Source: Bacillota bacterium (GTDB lineage: Bacteria > Bacillota > Clostridia > Acetivibrionales > DSM-1351). From it: a stretch of DNA of 64,000 nucleotides. Made by a program: the position numbers and the translations under genes. Of this stretch, positions 33,749-42,703 are shown piece by piece; position 1 is the first letter of the stretch, and each line of letters starts with the position of its first letter. The notes beneath the pieces are model-generated. The model did not search any database. It was given only the letters and a program-made list of their open reading frames with translations, and was not told the DNA's origin. The stretch spans positions 124,001 through 188,000 of the forward strand of contig JAEXOY010000018.1 of NCBI GenBank assembly GCA_023439045.1. Reading direction: 5' to 3'.

Positions 33749-35125
33749 ATGAAGTTATATAGAAATGCAATTATACTTCTAGTTATATTGGGAGCACTTG
33801 TGGGAGCATACTTCCTTATAAGTAATAAGGTTAATAACGATGCAGCTGCAGACTCTACCATGGATTTAGGTGAGGATGCTATTAAGGTTGTTTCATTTGA
33901 AAAAGACAATATTAATTATATCGGCTATGACAATGAAAATGGTAAATTCTCAATCTCGCTTAAAGATGATACTTGGACCATTGAACCTGCAATGGAATTT
34001 GCTATGGACGAGCTTGTAGCTAATGCTGCGGCTATTGATGTATCCGCTATAGTAGCTAACAAGGTAATAGAAGAAGATGCAAAGGATTTAGCTAAGTATG
34101 GTCTTGATAAGCCAGAAACCATTACAGTGGGGCTAAAGGACGGTACAAAGAAAGTAGTTGAATTTGGAGACAAGACGCCTACAAATGATGCAATATATGT
34201 CAAGATGCAAGATGAGAATAAGGTTTATACTGTTGGCTCATATTATTTTGATAAGCTTTTAATGAAGAGAGGCCAGTTTATCAAACAGGAAATACTTCCG
34301 GTTGAAGAGACAGCAATAAAGACTTTCTCCATTACTAAGGACGGTACTTTACTATATTCACTTAATTTTGTTAGTGATAGTGAAGTTGACATCACTGCAC
34401 CAATTGTTGAAAAGGGCGATGCCACAAAGACACAACCAATCAAAGCAAGTCTTGTTACATTATTGATGACTGATATAGTGGATGAAAATCCAACTGACTT
34501 GTCAAAGTACGGTCTTGATAAGCCAAGATATGTGATTGAATTTGGTACTAGCGATACAACAAAGAAGATTGCCATAGGCAAGGACATCTCATCAGGAGCA
34601 GCATACGCTAAGTTTGTTGATTCAAAGGGTGTATTCCAACTGGATACGTCGCCACTGACATTCTTAGATATGAGTCTTACAGATGTAATTGATGTGTTTG
34701 TATATCTTCCAAATATCACTGATGTAGCATCAGTTGAGATAAATCTTGATGGTAAAAAGGTTGTATCAGAGATTACACATTCAGGTGACAATGAACAAAC
34801 CTTTAAGGTTGAGGGTAAGGACGCAAACATGAAAAATGATAATGGCGACTCTGTTTTTAGAGCGTACTATCAAGCTATCATAGGTCTGACACTCAAAAAG
34901 TATGATCCTACTTTAACTCCTACTGGAACGCCGGAGGTAACTATTAAGTACAACCTAAGAGATGGAAAATCTGTTACAGTAGGATTAATATCAAAGGATG
35001 ATAACTACTATTATGCTATGAAAGACGGTAAATACACAGGCAGATTAATTCTCAAGTCAAAGCTCGACGAGTCAGACGGTATTAGGCCAACTTTAGATGC
35101 ATTATTAAAGGCTATCAATAAGTAA
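33749..35125 (+). CDS. DUF4340 exported protein, last gene of the Gld-type operon
   Basis: A 458-residue protein with an N-terminal signal anchor (about residues 6-25) and two DUF4340-type repeats. Paired segments 'LAKYGLDKPETITVGLKDGTKKVVEFGDKTP' (about 112-142) and 'LSKYGLDKPRYVIEFGTSDTTKKIAIGKDI' (about 251-281) show the internal duplication directly. The fold is beta-rich and extracytoplasmic. The ATG follows AAGGAGG within the preceding gene's end. Its role in the transporter is unknown. Confidence 0.88.
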   Translation: MKLYRNAIILLVILGALVGAYFLISNKVNNDAAADSTMDLGEDAIKVVSFEKDNINYIGYDNENGKFSISLKDDTWTIEPAMEFAMDELVANAAAIDVSAIVANKVIEEDAKDLAKYGLDKPETITVGLKDGTKKVVEFGDKTPTNDAIYVKMQDENKVYTVGSYYFDKLLMKRGQFIKQEILPVEETAIKTFSITKDGTLLYSLNFVSDSEVDITAPIVEKGDATKTQPIKASLVTLLMTDIVDENPTDLSKYGLDKPRYVIEFGTSDTTKKIAIGKDISSGAAYAKFVDSKGVFQLDTSPLTFLDMSLTDVIDVFVYLPNITDVASVEINLDGKKVVSEITHSGDNEQTFKVEGKDANMKNDNGDSVFRAYYQAIIGLTLKKYDPTLTPTGTPEVTIKYNLRDGKSVTVGLISKDDNYYYAMKDGKYTGRLILKSKLDESDGIRPTLDALLKAINK

Positions 35126-35148
35126 TTTTTTATTAGAAGTATTAGAAG

Positions 35149-35215
35149 AGCAACTCCAACATAGAATTACACTAGAGAAGTTTCTTTGTAAATTATGTTA
35201 GGAGTTGCTTTTTTT
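35149..35215 (+). terminator. Terminator whose 3' arm holds the next gene's ribosome site
   Basis: AGCAACTCC-AACATA (35149-35163) pairs with TATGTTAGGAGTTGCT (35194-35209), with one bulged base and a 30-nt loop, followed by T35209-35215. It closes the Gld-type operon. The 3' arm contains TAGGAG, and the ATG of the next gene (35216) directly follows the T run. Confidence 0.75.
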
Positions 35216-36283
35216 ATGAAGGGTGAAATCAAGAATATACTGAAGGTTGCATTTCTTTATATGGCCACAGTAATTGGCGCGGGATTTGCTTCAGGACAGG
35301 AAATAATACAGTTCTTTTCTACGTACTATAAAGGTGGCTTTTTTGGTATTATACTTGCAGGCTTTCTTTTTTCAATAGTTGGGTATGTAGTATTGAACAA
35401 GGTGTATACTGAGAGAATTAATAATTATGATGAATTCTTATTCCCGATTCTTGGGTATTTTTTAGGCAGTTTAATGGAATTTGTGGTTATGCTTTTCATG
35501 TGCTGCATTCTTAGTGTAATGGTTTCAGGACTGGGCAATGTACTTATGGGTTTCACTGGGTTCCCTTATATGCTGTGCGTTATAATATGCTCACTGATTT
35601 GCTGCATCGCTATAATGTCCAATATTAAGGGAGTTATGGCCATGAGTTCTATTATTTCACCAATTCTTATTGTAGGTATTATAGCAGTAGGCTGCTATAT
35701 AATACTATCTAGGGATGTATCTGTATTTAGTATTTCATCAAAGGTTAAGGTAATTACAGATAACTGGGCATTCTCTGCCATACTTTATGTAAGCTATAAC
35801 ACAATTTTATCAACCGTTATTTTATCTAGCATGCTGCCTTATCTAAAAACAAGAAAGGTAAGTGGCTGGGGTGGAGTCTTAGGTGGAATTATGCTAGGTG
35901 CCACTGCACTTATACTAAATACCGCATTATACCTTTTCTTTCCTCATTCCATAACCTCAGAAATACCCGTACTCGGAATAATTCTAAATAATAGTAAGTG
36001 GCTTGCAGGACTATACAGTATAGTACTGGCTCTAGCAATGTTTATATCCGCCGTAACTTCAGGCTTCTGTCTGACCGAAAGGATTAGCACCAAGCTCAAA
36101 ATTAACTACAAGTTAGTGGGGTTTATACTGTGTGCCATCACTATTCCACTCTCATCTATTGGTTTTTCTAGCTTGATTAATACCCTATACCCTATATTTG
36201 GTTACCTTGGATTGTTCATGTTGATAGTGATAATTCTTGAGTTTATAAAGGGGATAGTAGAAAAAAGAAGGTTGCACCAATAA
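35216..36283 (+). CDS. YkvI-like membrane transporter
   Basis: A 355-residue protein with about ten membrane helices. It is related to the YkvI branch of the APC-like superfamily ('FLYMATVIGAGFASGQEIIQFF' near residues 11-32, with the broken-helix Gly motif). It may import an amino acid or amine; no substrate is known. The start is ATG 35216 with TAGGAG (35199-35204) 11 nt upstream. The in-frame ATG at 35195 lies inside the terminator stem and is less likely. Its transcript must read through, or start within, the terminator just upstream. Confidence 0.82.
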   Translation: MKGEIKNILKVAFLYMATVIGAGFASGQEIIQFFSTYYKGGFFGIILAGFLFSIVGYVVLNKVYTERINNYDEFLFPILGYFLGSLMEFVVMLFMCCILSVMVSGLGNVLMGFTGFPYMLCVIICSLICCIAIMSNIKGVMAMSSIISPILIVGIIAVGCYIILSRDVSVFSISSKVKVITDNWAFSAILYVSYNTILSTVILSSMLPYLKTRKVSGWGGVLGGIMLGATALILNTALYLFFPHSITSEIPVLGIILNNSKWLAGLYSIVLALAMFISAVTSGFCLTERISTKLKINYKLVGFILCAITIPLSSIGFSSLINTLYPIFGYLGLFMLIVIILEFIKGIVEKRRLHQ

Positions 36284-36454
36284 ATTTATGGAAATACTAC
36301 GCTCTTGTTTGACAAATGCCTTATTTCACCTTAAGATTTTAGAGAGTAATCAAAAAGAAATGAAACTATAGTTGGTGTTACTAAATAGACTATGCTAAAA
36401 TATTTATAACTCTATTATTTAATAACTTATACATATGGTTTTGAGGTGAGTTAA

Positions 36455-37648
36455 TTGACTAAAGATAAAGACACTAATATACAATCAAATTCAAATGTTG
36501 TTAAGTTGCGTAATACTCATCCAGTTAGGACTTTTTTTTCATTCATACTTCTACTGCTATTAATATCAGCTGTTATTCTATTTACGCTTCTGAAAAGCTC
36601 AGGTTACGATTTTAAAAGTATGAGCGTTCAGGAGGCCTTCTCTTATTTAACAAATCAGGCAAAGTCAAGTGACCAACATCAGATTATTTCATTTTCTATT
36701 GATGGAAGTGGGGATTATAAGCTATTTAAGAACTACATTGTTTTGGCATCAAAGGATGGGGTTAAATGGTATGACAAGAGCGGAAAGCTGCTGCAAGAGA
36801 AGGCGATGACCCTTATTCAGCCAGTGTTAAGGATAGCAGGCAGCTATATGGTAGTGGCGGACGCTGGTGGTAGGGACGTTTATGTCTACAAAGACAAGGC
36901 ATTATTATGGAACAAAAAATTAGATGATGAGATTATAAGCGTAAATATAAATGAATGGGGAATAAGCTCCATTGTTATGCAGTCAAAGGAGTTCAAGACC
37001 TCGGTACAGGTCTTTGATGAGAATGGAGTGGACAAGTATACCAAAATGTGTGCGGAGGACATTGTTCTTTCTGCTATGGTCTTAAGAAGTGGGGAAGACG
37101 TTGTAATAAACAAGCTTAGCACCGATGGTATTAAAACAGGGACAACCTTGGAGTTTCTTAATATTTATGAGGAAAAGCCCATAGCAACAATTGCAATCGA
37201 TGAGCAAATTACACCGATATTATTTTCTACAGGCAAAACACAGGTGGCTGTTGGGACAAATGTAATAGTTGGGGCTGACGAAAAGGGCAAGGAATTGTGG
37301 AGGAAAAGCGCAAGTCTTATATATTGCACTGCACCAGAAACATCAAAATATATAGTATACTCAGGTGCCTTCACCACAAATGGAAAAGAGACGCACAAGG
37401 TTATAACCGTCAACTCGGCTGGCGAGACGGTTTATAGCTTCGATATTAATGAAAAAATACTTGGAATGCACCTATATGGGGATAGGGTTGCATTGAGAAC
37501 TCAAAGAAGTATATATTTATACACTCTCAAGGGACAAAAAGTTTCAGAGTATCATTCACCAAATGAGATACAGGACGTTTACCTTATAGGTAGAAAACAG
37601 ATTGTGCTTATGCACGGAGGAAGTATATCTGTTATGAACATGGATTAA
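36455..37648 (+). CDS. DUF5711-like membrane-anchored beta-propeller protein
   Basis: A 397-residue protein with one membrane helix at about residues 27-47 and an extracytoplasmic part of repeating beta-strands ('GVKWYDKSGKLLQ', 'DVYVYKDKALLWNKKL', 'GKELWRKSASLIY', 'SIYLYTLKGQKVSEY'). This is a WD40/PQQ-like propeller of the DUF5711 type. The start is TTG at 36455 with GAGGTGAG (36443-36450) before it; no ATG is available at a suitable place. It precedes cvpA by 35 bp, a pairing seen in Clostridia. Function unknown. Confidence 0.78.
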   Translation: MTKDKDTNIQSNSNVVKLRNTHPVRTFFSFILLLLLISAVILFTLLKSSGYDFKSMSVQEAFSYLTNQAKSSDQHQIISFSIDGSGDYKLFKNYIVLASKDGVKWYDKSGKLLQEKAMTLIQPVLRIAGSYMVVADAGGRDVYVYKDKALLWNKKLDDEIISVNINEWGISSIVMQSKEFKTSVQVFDENGVDKYTKMCAEDIVLSAMVLRSGEDVVINKLSTDGIKTGTTLEFLNIYEEKPIATIAIDEQITPILFSTGKTQVAVGTNVIVGADEKGKELWRKSASLIYCTAPETSKYIVYSGAFTTNGKETHKVITVNSAGETVYSFDINEKILGMHLYGDRVALRTQRSIYLYTLKGQKVSEYHSPNEIQDVYLIGRKQIVLMHGGSISVMNMD

Positions 37649-37683
37649 CGTATTAATTAATACCAAGCTAGGAGGTTACAACA

Positions 37684-38511
37684 GTGCCAGTTATTAATTG
37701 GACAGACATTGCTGTTATAGTAGTGATAGGAGTTTTCACTATTATAGGGTTGAGAAATGGGTTTCTTTATTCTGTTTTTAGACTGCTTTCCTATATTATA
37801 GCATTAGTTGTTGCTGTCAAAGCTTATCCAATATTATCCTCAGCACTTCAGAAGACTATTTTATACGATAAGATTAAGGTATATGTAATAAATAGTATTC
37901 AGAGTGCAAATGCTGCAGCTGCTGCAACCGCAGTCTCAGATGCTACTAATTTTGCAACGGGTCAAGCTACGGCTTCAGCTATATCAGATAATGGGCTACA
38001 GCTGTCACAATCAGCAATTCAAAACATAAAACTGCCCGATTTTCTGAAAACATCGATAATCAATGATGTAGCTCAAAAAGGCCTAGAGACCAAAGCCGCA
38101 ATACTTGATGCTGTAGGACATGAGATATCAATGCTGATAATAAACATTATTAGTATGCTGCTTATCTATGTGCTTATTAGGTTTGGGCTTATGTTCGCTA
38201 GAATAATTATTAGAGCAGTAGCTAGTATTCCTATTTTCAAGCAGTTGGATAGAGCAGGAGGATTTGCGCTTGGAGCCGTCGAGGGAATATTGGTGGTTTA
38301 TGTTTTATGCGCATTTATTACGCTGTTTAGTGCAACACCTGCATTTAACTCTGCTATTAATAGCGTAAAGCAGGCAAGGTTTGCACATTATTTCTATGAG
38401 AATAACTTCATTGTATCTTGGCTTAACCCTGACAAGCATTTAGATAGCAGTGATTCACTTCAAATAAATCCTATAAAATCAACAAACAATCAAAAGAGCA
38501 GTAATCCTTGA
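37684..38511 (+). CDS. CvpA family membrane protein
   Basis: A 275-residue inner-membrane protein with four helices. The CvpA opening is clear: 'INWTDIAVIVVIGVFTIIGLRNGFLYSVFRLLSYIIALVVAVKAYP' (residues ~4-49). 'LDRAGGFALGAVEGILVVYVLCAFITLF' near 197-225 is the second conserved block. Between them is an Ala-rich hydrophilic insert (about 75-120). The start is GTG 37684 after AGGAGG (37670-37675). CvpA is named from colicin V production; in Firmicutes its role is unsettled, possibly envelope integrity. Confidence 0.88.
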   Translation: MPVINWTDIAVIVVIGVFTIIGLRNGFLYSVFRLLSYIIALVVAVKAYPILSSALQKTILYDKIKVYVINSIQSANAAAAATAVSDATNFATGQATASAISDNGLQLSQSAIQNIKLPDFLKTSIINDVAQKGLETKAAILDAVGHEISMLIINIISMLLIYVLIRFGLMFARIIIRAVASIPIFKQLDRAGGFALGAVEGILVVYVLCAFITLFSATPAFNSAINSVKQARFAHYFYENNFIVSWLNPDKHLDSSDSLQINPIKSTNNQKSSNP

Positions 38512-38519
38512 TATCTTGT

Positions 38520-38612
38520 CTTCAACTATATATTAATTAATAATAATTTACTTCAACTAGATATTAATCCTTAATAATTTACTTCAACTAGATATTAATC
38601 CTTAATGTTTTA
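38520..38612 (+). repeat. 31-bp tandem repeat after cvpA
   Basis: Three units of about CTTCAACTAGATATTAAT-plus-13-bp (38520-38550, 38551-38581, 38582-38612); the last two are nearly identical and the first has drifted. A fourth partial unit starts at 38615. They begin 8 bp after the cvpA stop. No terminator or attenuator was seen in the gap to ilvD. Confidence 0.9.
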
Positions 38613-38736
38613 TACTTCAATTAAATATGCTTTTCATGTTTTTTATCCAGTTGCCTATTTCTTCTAGACATAAATCTTTCATAATAGTAAAATGTTTCAA
38701 AAGAGAAAGTGTTAGAGGCTGAAAGGATTGATTATA

Positions 38737-40395
38737 ATGAAGAGCAATAGCGTAAAGGCTGGAATAGAAAGAGCACCACACAGGTCTCTTTTCAAAGCAA
38801 TGGGTTATACCGATGAAGAATTAGCAAGACCACTCATTGGTATCGCAAACTCGAAAAGCGAAATTATTCCTGGACATATTAATTTAGATAAAATTACAGA
38901 AGCAGTTAAGGCTGGCGTTAGAATGGCTGGGGGAACCCCTATTGAGTTTGGTGCAATAGGTGTTTGCGACGGAATAGCCATGGGACACATTGGTATGAAG
39001 TATTCGCTTGCTACCAGGGAGCTTATAGCTGATTCATGCGAGGCTATGGGTTTGGCACACAGCTTTGATGGAATGGTTTTCATTCCGAACTGTGACAAGA
39101 TTGTACCCGGCATGTTAATGGCAGCTGCTAGAATAAATGTTCCTTCCATCGTAATCAGTGGAGGACCAATGCTATCTATAACTAGAAATGGCAAGCCTCT
39201 CGACCTAAACAGTGTATTTGAAGCGGTAGGTTCCTACAAGGCGGGCACCATGACAGAAGAGGAAGTAAAGGATATAGAGGACAATGCATGTCCGGGATGC
39301 GGTTCTTGCTCCGGCATGTTTACTGCCAATTCCATGAACTGCCTCACAGAAGTGCTAGGAATGGGCTTGCCAGGTAATGGCACCGTGCCTGCTGTCTATG
39401 CCGAAAGAATAAGACTGGCCAAAAAAGCAGGCATGAAGGTGATGGAACTGGTGGAGAAGGACATCAGGCCTTCCGATGTGCTTACAGAGCAGGCTTTTGC
39501 AAATGCACTGACTGTAGATATGGCACTGGGCTGTTCAACGAATTCAGTATTGCATCTGCCTGCCATTGCAAACGAAGCTGGCGTAGAAATAAATCTTGAT
39601 ATTATCAACGAAATTAGTGGCAAAACTCCAAACCTTTGCAAGCTAGCACCTGCAGGACACCACCATATTCAAGATTTGTATATGGCGGGAGGCGTTCAGG
39701 CCGTTATGAAGGAGCTTGCTGACGCAGGTCTTATCAATACAGAGCTTATCACTGCTACGGGAAAAACAGTGGGAGAAAACATCGAGAGCGCAAAGGTGCA
39801 AGACCGTGATGTTATCAGAAGCATAGAGCAGCCATATAGCAAGACAGGTGGTATAGCGATACTCAGAGGCAATATTGCACCTGATGGAGCAGTTGTAAAG
39901 AAGGCGGCAGTGGTGGAGGAGATGCTTGTTCATCAGGGACCTGCCAGAGTATTTGACAGTGAGGATCAAGCAATAGACGCCATTTACAATGGAAGGATTG
40001 TTAAGGGAGATGTTGTAGTAATTCGATATGAGGGACCAAAGGGTGGACCGGGTATGAGAGAAATGCTTGGGCCAACCTCAGCTATAGCTGGTATGGGACT
40101 GGGCAGCTGTGTTGCACTAATTACAGATGGCCGTTTCTCAGGAGCTTCAAGAGGTGCGTCTATAGGTCATGTATCTCCCGAAGCTATGGAAGGTGGGCCA
40201 ATAGCACTTATCAATGAAGGCGACATAATAAAGATAGATATTCCAAACGGAAAAATAAATGTTGATGTTTCAGACGTTGAGCTAAGCAAGAGAAGAGAAG
40301 CATGGAAAGCGCCAGAGCCGAAGATTACAAAGGGTTTTCTAGGCAGATACGCAAGACTTGTTACCTCTGCAAGCACGGGTGCAGTGCTCAAGTAA
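38737..40395 (+). CDS. ilvD: Dihydroxy-acid dehydratase
   Basis: This iron-sulfur enzyme dehydrates 2,3-dihydroxy-isovalerate and -methylvalerate in valine and isoleucine synthesis. The 552-residue protein has the family's cluster cysteines in 'FIPNCDKIVPGM' and 'CPGCGSCSGMFTANSMN', and the Mg2+/catalytic C-terminal region 'LITDGRFSGASRGASIGHVSPEA'. The start is ATG 38737 after GAAAGG (38721-38726); the upstream TTG at 38728 is rejected. It forms a two-gene unit with ilvB 60 bp downstream. I see no T-box or leader-peptide attenuator upstream. Confidence 0.97.
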   Translation: MKSNSVKAGIERAPHRSLFKAMGYTDEELARPLIGIANSKSEIIPGHINLDKITEAVKAGVRMAGGTPIEFGAIGVCDGIAMGHIGMKYSLATRELIADSCEAMGLAHSFDGMVFIPNCDKIVPGMLMAAARINVPSIVISGGPMLSITRNGKPLDLNSVFEAVGSYKAGTMTEEEVKDIEDNACPGCGSCSGMFTANSMNCLTEVLGMGLPGNGTVPAVYAERIRLAKKAGMKVMELVEKDIRPSDVLTEQAFANALTVDMALGCSTNSVLHLPAIANEAGVEINLDIINEISGKTPNLCKLAPAGHHHIQDLYMAGGVQAVMKELADAGLINTELITATGKTVGENIESAKVQDRDVIRSIEQPYSKTGGIAILRGNIAPDGAVVKKAAVVEEMLVHQGPARVFDSEDQAIDAIYNGRIVKGDVVVIRYEGPKGGPGMREMLGPTSAIAGMGLGSCVALITDGRFSGASRGASIGHVSPEAMEGGPIALINEGDIIKIDIPNGKINVDVSDVELSKRREAWKAPEPKITKGFLGRYARLVTSASTGAVLK

Positions 40396-40455
40396 TAAGT
40401 AAGAAAAACTTGCAATAGAGGTATTATAACTACTTTTGAAAGGAAGTGAGATTTG

Positions 40456-42144
40456 ATGAAGTTATCAGGTGCTGAAATTTTGATTGAATGTTTAAAAGAA
40501 CAAGGCGTTGATACTGTATTTGGATATCCGGGAGGTCAGGCCCTTATTATATACGATGCTCTATATAAAGCCAGGGATGAGATTCGTCACATTCTTACTT
40601 CTCATGAGCAGGGTGCGTCTCACGCTGCTGACGGTTACGCAAGAGCAACTGGCAAGGTGGGAGTGTGTATTGCTACCTCAGGACCGGGTGCTACAAATCT
40701 TGTCACGGGAATAGCTACAGCATATATGGACTCCATACCTATTGTTGCTATTACCGGACAGGTGCCTACCGGTCTTTTGGGGAAGGATTCCTTCCAAGAG
40801 GTTGATATTACAGGAATCACAATGCCTGTAACAAAGCATAACTTCATAGTAAAGGATGTTACCAAGCTGGCTGATATAGTCAGAGAAGCCTTTTATATTG
40901 CAAAAGATGGCAGGCCGGGGCCTGTGCTAATAGATGTCTGTAAGGATGTAACGGCAGCTGTTACTGATTATGATGCAAAGCCCGTTATAAGCAAGCTGCT
41001 CAGAGAAAAAATGCTCACTACGCAATACGTACTGAATATGGACGAGGTAGAGGTGGCTGCACAAGCGATAAATACTTCACAAAGGCCAGTAATACTCTCT
41101 GGTGGAGGTGTTGGAATTGCAGGGGCAGAGGGGGAGTTGCTGACCCTAGCGCAAAATGCAAACATTCCTGTATGTACTTCTCTTATGGGAATGGGGACTT
41201 TTCCGGGAGACCATCCGTTATTTATGGGTATGGTAGGGATGCATGGCACGCTTACTTCAAATTATTCTGTACACAACTGTGATTTATTCATAGCCATTGG
41301 TGCAAGAATGAGCGATAGAATCGTTAGCAATGTCAAAGGCTTTGCTCCTAACGCAAAAATACTGCATATTGATATTGATGCCGCAGAGATAGGAAAGAAC
41401 ATTAAGGTGGATTATCCTCTGGTAGGCAACCTAAAGGAAATTATGGGATTGCTTGTTGAAAGGGTAAGCCAAAATGACAGAAGTGAGTGGATTGCCAATG
41501 TAAATGAGTGGAGGCAGAAGCACCCCCTCAAATACTGCAAGCAACCGGGAGTACTTAAGCCACAGTATATTATGGAAAGAATTTATGAGCTCACAAAGGG
41601 AGAGGCAATAATTACTACCGAAGTTGGTCAACACCAGATGTGGGCTGCCCAATATTACAAGTACAAAAAGTATAGGCAGTTTATCTCATCGGGCGGCCTA
41701 GGAACAATGGGATATGGTTTGGGCGCATGTATGGGTGCACAAATAGCCTGCCCTGACAAGAAGGTAATCAATATAGCAGGTGACGGAAGCTTCCGTATGA
41801 ATTGCAATGAGCTGGCTACGGCAGTGGAATACAAGCTACCTATAATCATAGCATTGTTCAATAACAGGGCGTTGGGCATGGTGCGACAGTGGCAGGAGCT
41901 ATTTTTTGACGGACGTTTCAGCCAGAGTAGTATTGACCGTGGCACAAACTTCAAGGCTCTTGCAGAGGCATTTGGAGCAAAAGGCTACAATGTTCGTACT
42001 CCCGAAGAGGTGGACGGTGTTCTGCTTGAAGCACTAGCGCAAACAGATACACCTGTTTTGATAAATTTTGAAATTGACAAAAATGACAAGGTTTTCCCTA
42101 TTGTACCTCCGGGTAAGGGGATAAGTGAGGCAGTTGATTGCTAA
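40456..42144 (+). CDS. ilvB: Acetolactate synthase, large (catalytic) subunit
   Basis: This thiamine-diphosphate enzyme condenses two pyruvates, or pyruvate with 2-oxobutyrate. Visible are the catalytic Glu in 'TSHEQGASHAADGYARATGKVG' (about residues 47-68), the central FAD-type domain, and the ThDP/Mg2+ motif 'GDGSFRMNCNELATAVEYKLPIIIALFNN'. At 562 residues it is full length. The start is ATG 40456 (TTG at 40453 rejected) after AGGAAGTGAG. The regulatory subunit gene ilvN, normally next, is not present, nor is ilvC. The last codons and stop are the first unit of a tandem repeat. Confidence 0.95.
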   Translation: MKLSGAEILIECLKEQGVDTVFGYPGGQALIIYDALYKARDEIRHILTSHEQGASHAADGYARATGKVGVCIATSGPGATNLVTGIATAYMDSIPIVAITGQVPTGLLGKDSFQEVDITGITMPVTKHNFIVKDVTKLADIVREAFYIAKDGRPGPVLIDVCKDVTAAVTDYDAKPVISKLLREKMLTTQYVLNMDEVEVAAQAINTSQRPVILSGGGVGIAGAEGELLTLAQNANIPVCTSLMGMGTFPGDHPLFMGMVGMHGTLTSNYSVHNCDLFIAIGARMSDRIVSNVKGFAPNAKILHIDIDAAEIGKNIKVDYPLVGNLKEIMGLLVERVSQNDRSEWIANVNEWRQKHPLKYCKQPGVLKPQYIMERIYELTKGEAIITTEVGQHQMWAAQYYKYKKYRQFISSGGLGTMGYGLGACMGAQIACPDKKVINIAGDGSFRMNCNELATAVEYKLPIIIALFNNRALGMVRQWQELFFDGRFSQSSIDRGTNFKALAEAFGAKGYNVRTPEEVDGVLLEALAQTDTPVLINFEIDKNDKVFPIVPPGKGISEAVDC

Positions 42145-42221
42145 AAAATGAACCAGTTGATTTCTGAATAATCAAGCTGTTGATTGCTAAATAATGAAAC
42201 CGTTAATTGTTAAAGAGTAAT
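42131..42221 (+). repeat. Degenerate ~23-bp tandem repeat spanning the ilvB stop codon
   Basis: Units at 42131-42153, 42154-42176, 42177-42200 and a poorer 42201-42221 share (C)nGTTGATTGCTAAAnAATGAA. The first unit encodes the last codons and TAA of ilvB, so the repeat array was seeded from the 3' end of the gene. Confidence 0.85.
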
Positions 42222-42223
42222 AA

Positions 42224-42268
42224 AATGGAGCTTGACGCAAAAAGTGATAAGCTCCATTATTATTATTT
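42224..42268 (+). terminator. Terminator after ilvB
   Basis: AATGGAGCTT (42224-42233) pairs perfectly with AAGCTCCATT (42249-42258), followed by an ATTATTATTTT tail. Confidence 0.65.
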
Positions 42269-42311
42269 TATTAGTAACAATTTTTATATTAATTTACGAT
42301 AAAATTTTTGC

Positions 42312-42340
42312 TTGACTATTGCTAATGTCTATGTTAAACT
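42312..42340 (+). promoter_or_regulatory. Sigma-A promoter for rpmG-secE-nusG
   Basis: TTGACT (42312-42317), a 17-bp spacer and TAAACT (42335-42340). This leaves a leader of about 100 nt before rpmG, in which GTCCAA/TTGGAC (42375-42380 with 42394-42399) forms a small hairpin. Confidence 0.75.
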
Positions 42341-42446
42341 TGTTATTGCTCGCTGTGTAAGTCTTTTTTTTTATGTCCAAATTATTCAAAAAGTTGGACA
42401 GACATACAGAGAGAGCTACTATATTGAGCGGCTGGAGGTGTAATTA

Positions 42447-42596
42447 ATGAGAATTAAAATCACGCTCGCATGTACTGATTGCAAACAGAGAAATTATTCA
42501 AACATGAAGAATAAGAAGAATGATCCAGATAGACTGGAAATGAAGAAGTACTGTAAATTCTGTCACAAACACACTGTTCATAAGGAAACAAAATAA
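42447..42596 (+). CDS. rpmG: 50S ribosomal protein L33
   Basis: A 49-residue zinc-ribbon ribosomal protein, MRIKITLACTDC...KYCKFCHKHTVHKETK. Two CxxC pairs (Cys9/Cys12 and Cys36/Cys39) mark the zinc-binding, C+ form of L33. The ATG at 42447 follows GGAGGTG (42434-42440). Its place before secE and nusG is the usual Firmicute order. Confidence 0.97.
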   Translation: MRIKITLACTDCKQRNYSNMKNKKNDPDRLEMKKYCKFCHKHTVHKETK

Positions 42597-42703
42597 TTCC
42601 TTTTAGTGTTGGTTGAGATGTTTAATATAATGAGTTGCATGTCAACAATTACAGTATAACTTCCATATGATTTTAAAATAATTATAATTGGGATGTGATT
42701 AAA

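Noticed and set aside
34243..34830. 195-residue minus-strand frame inside the DUF4340 gene
   Set aside because: Low-complexity Ser/Thr-rich translation opposite a well supported gene; no start signals.
38520..38612. CRISPR array
   Set aside because: The 31-bp units are contiguous and degenerate, with no unique spacers and no cas genes nearby.
38613..38736. T-box or leader-peptide attenuator before ilvD
   Set aside because: No GGTGGTAC-like T-box, no run of branched-chain codons and no terminator were visible.
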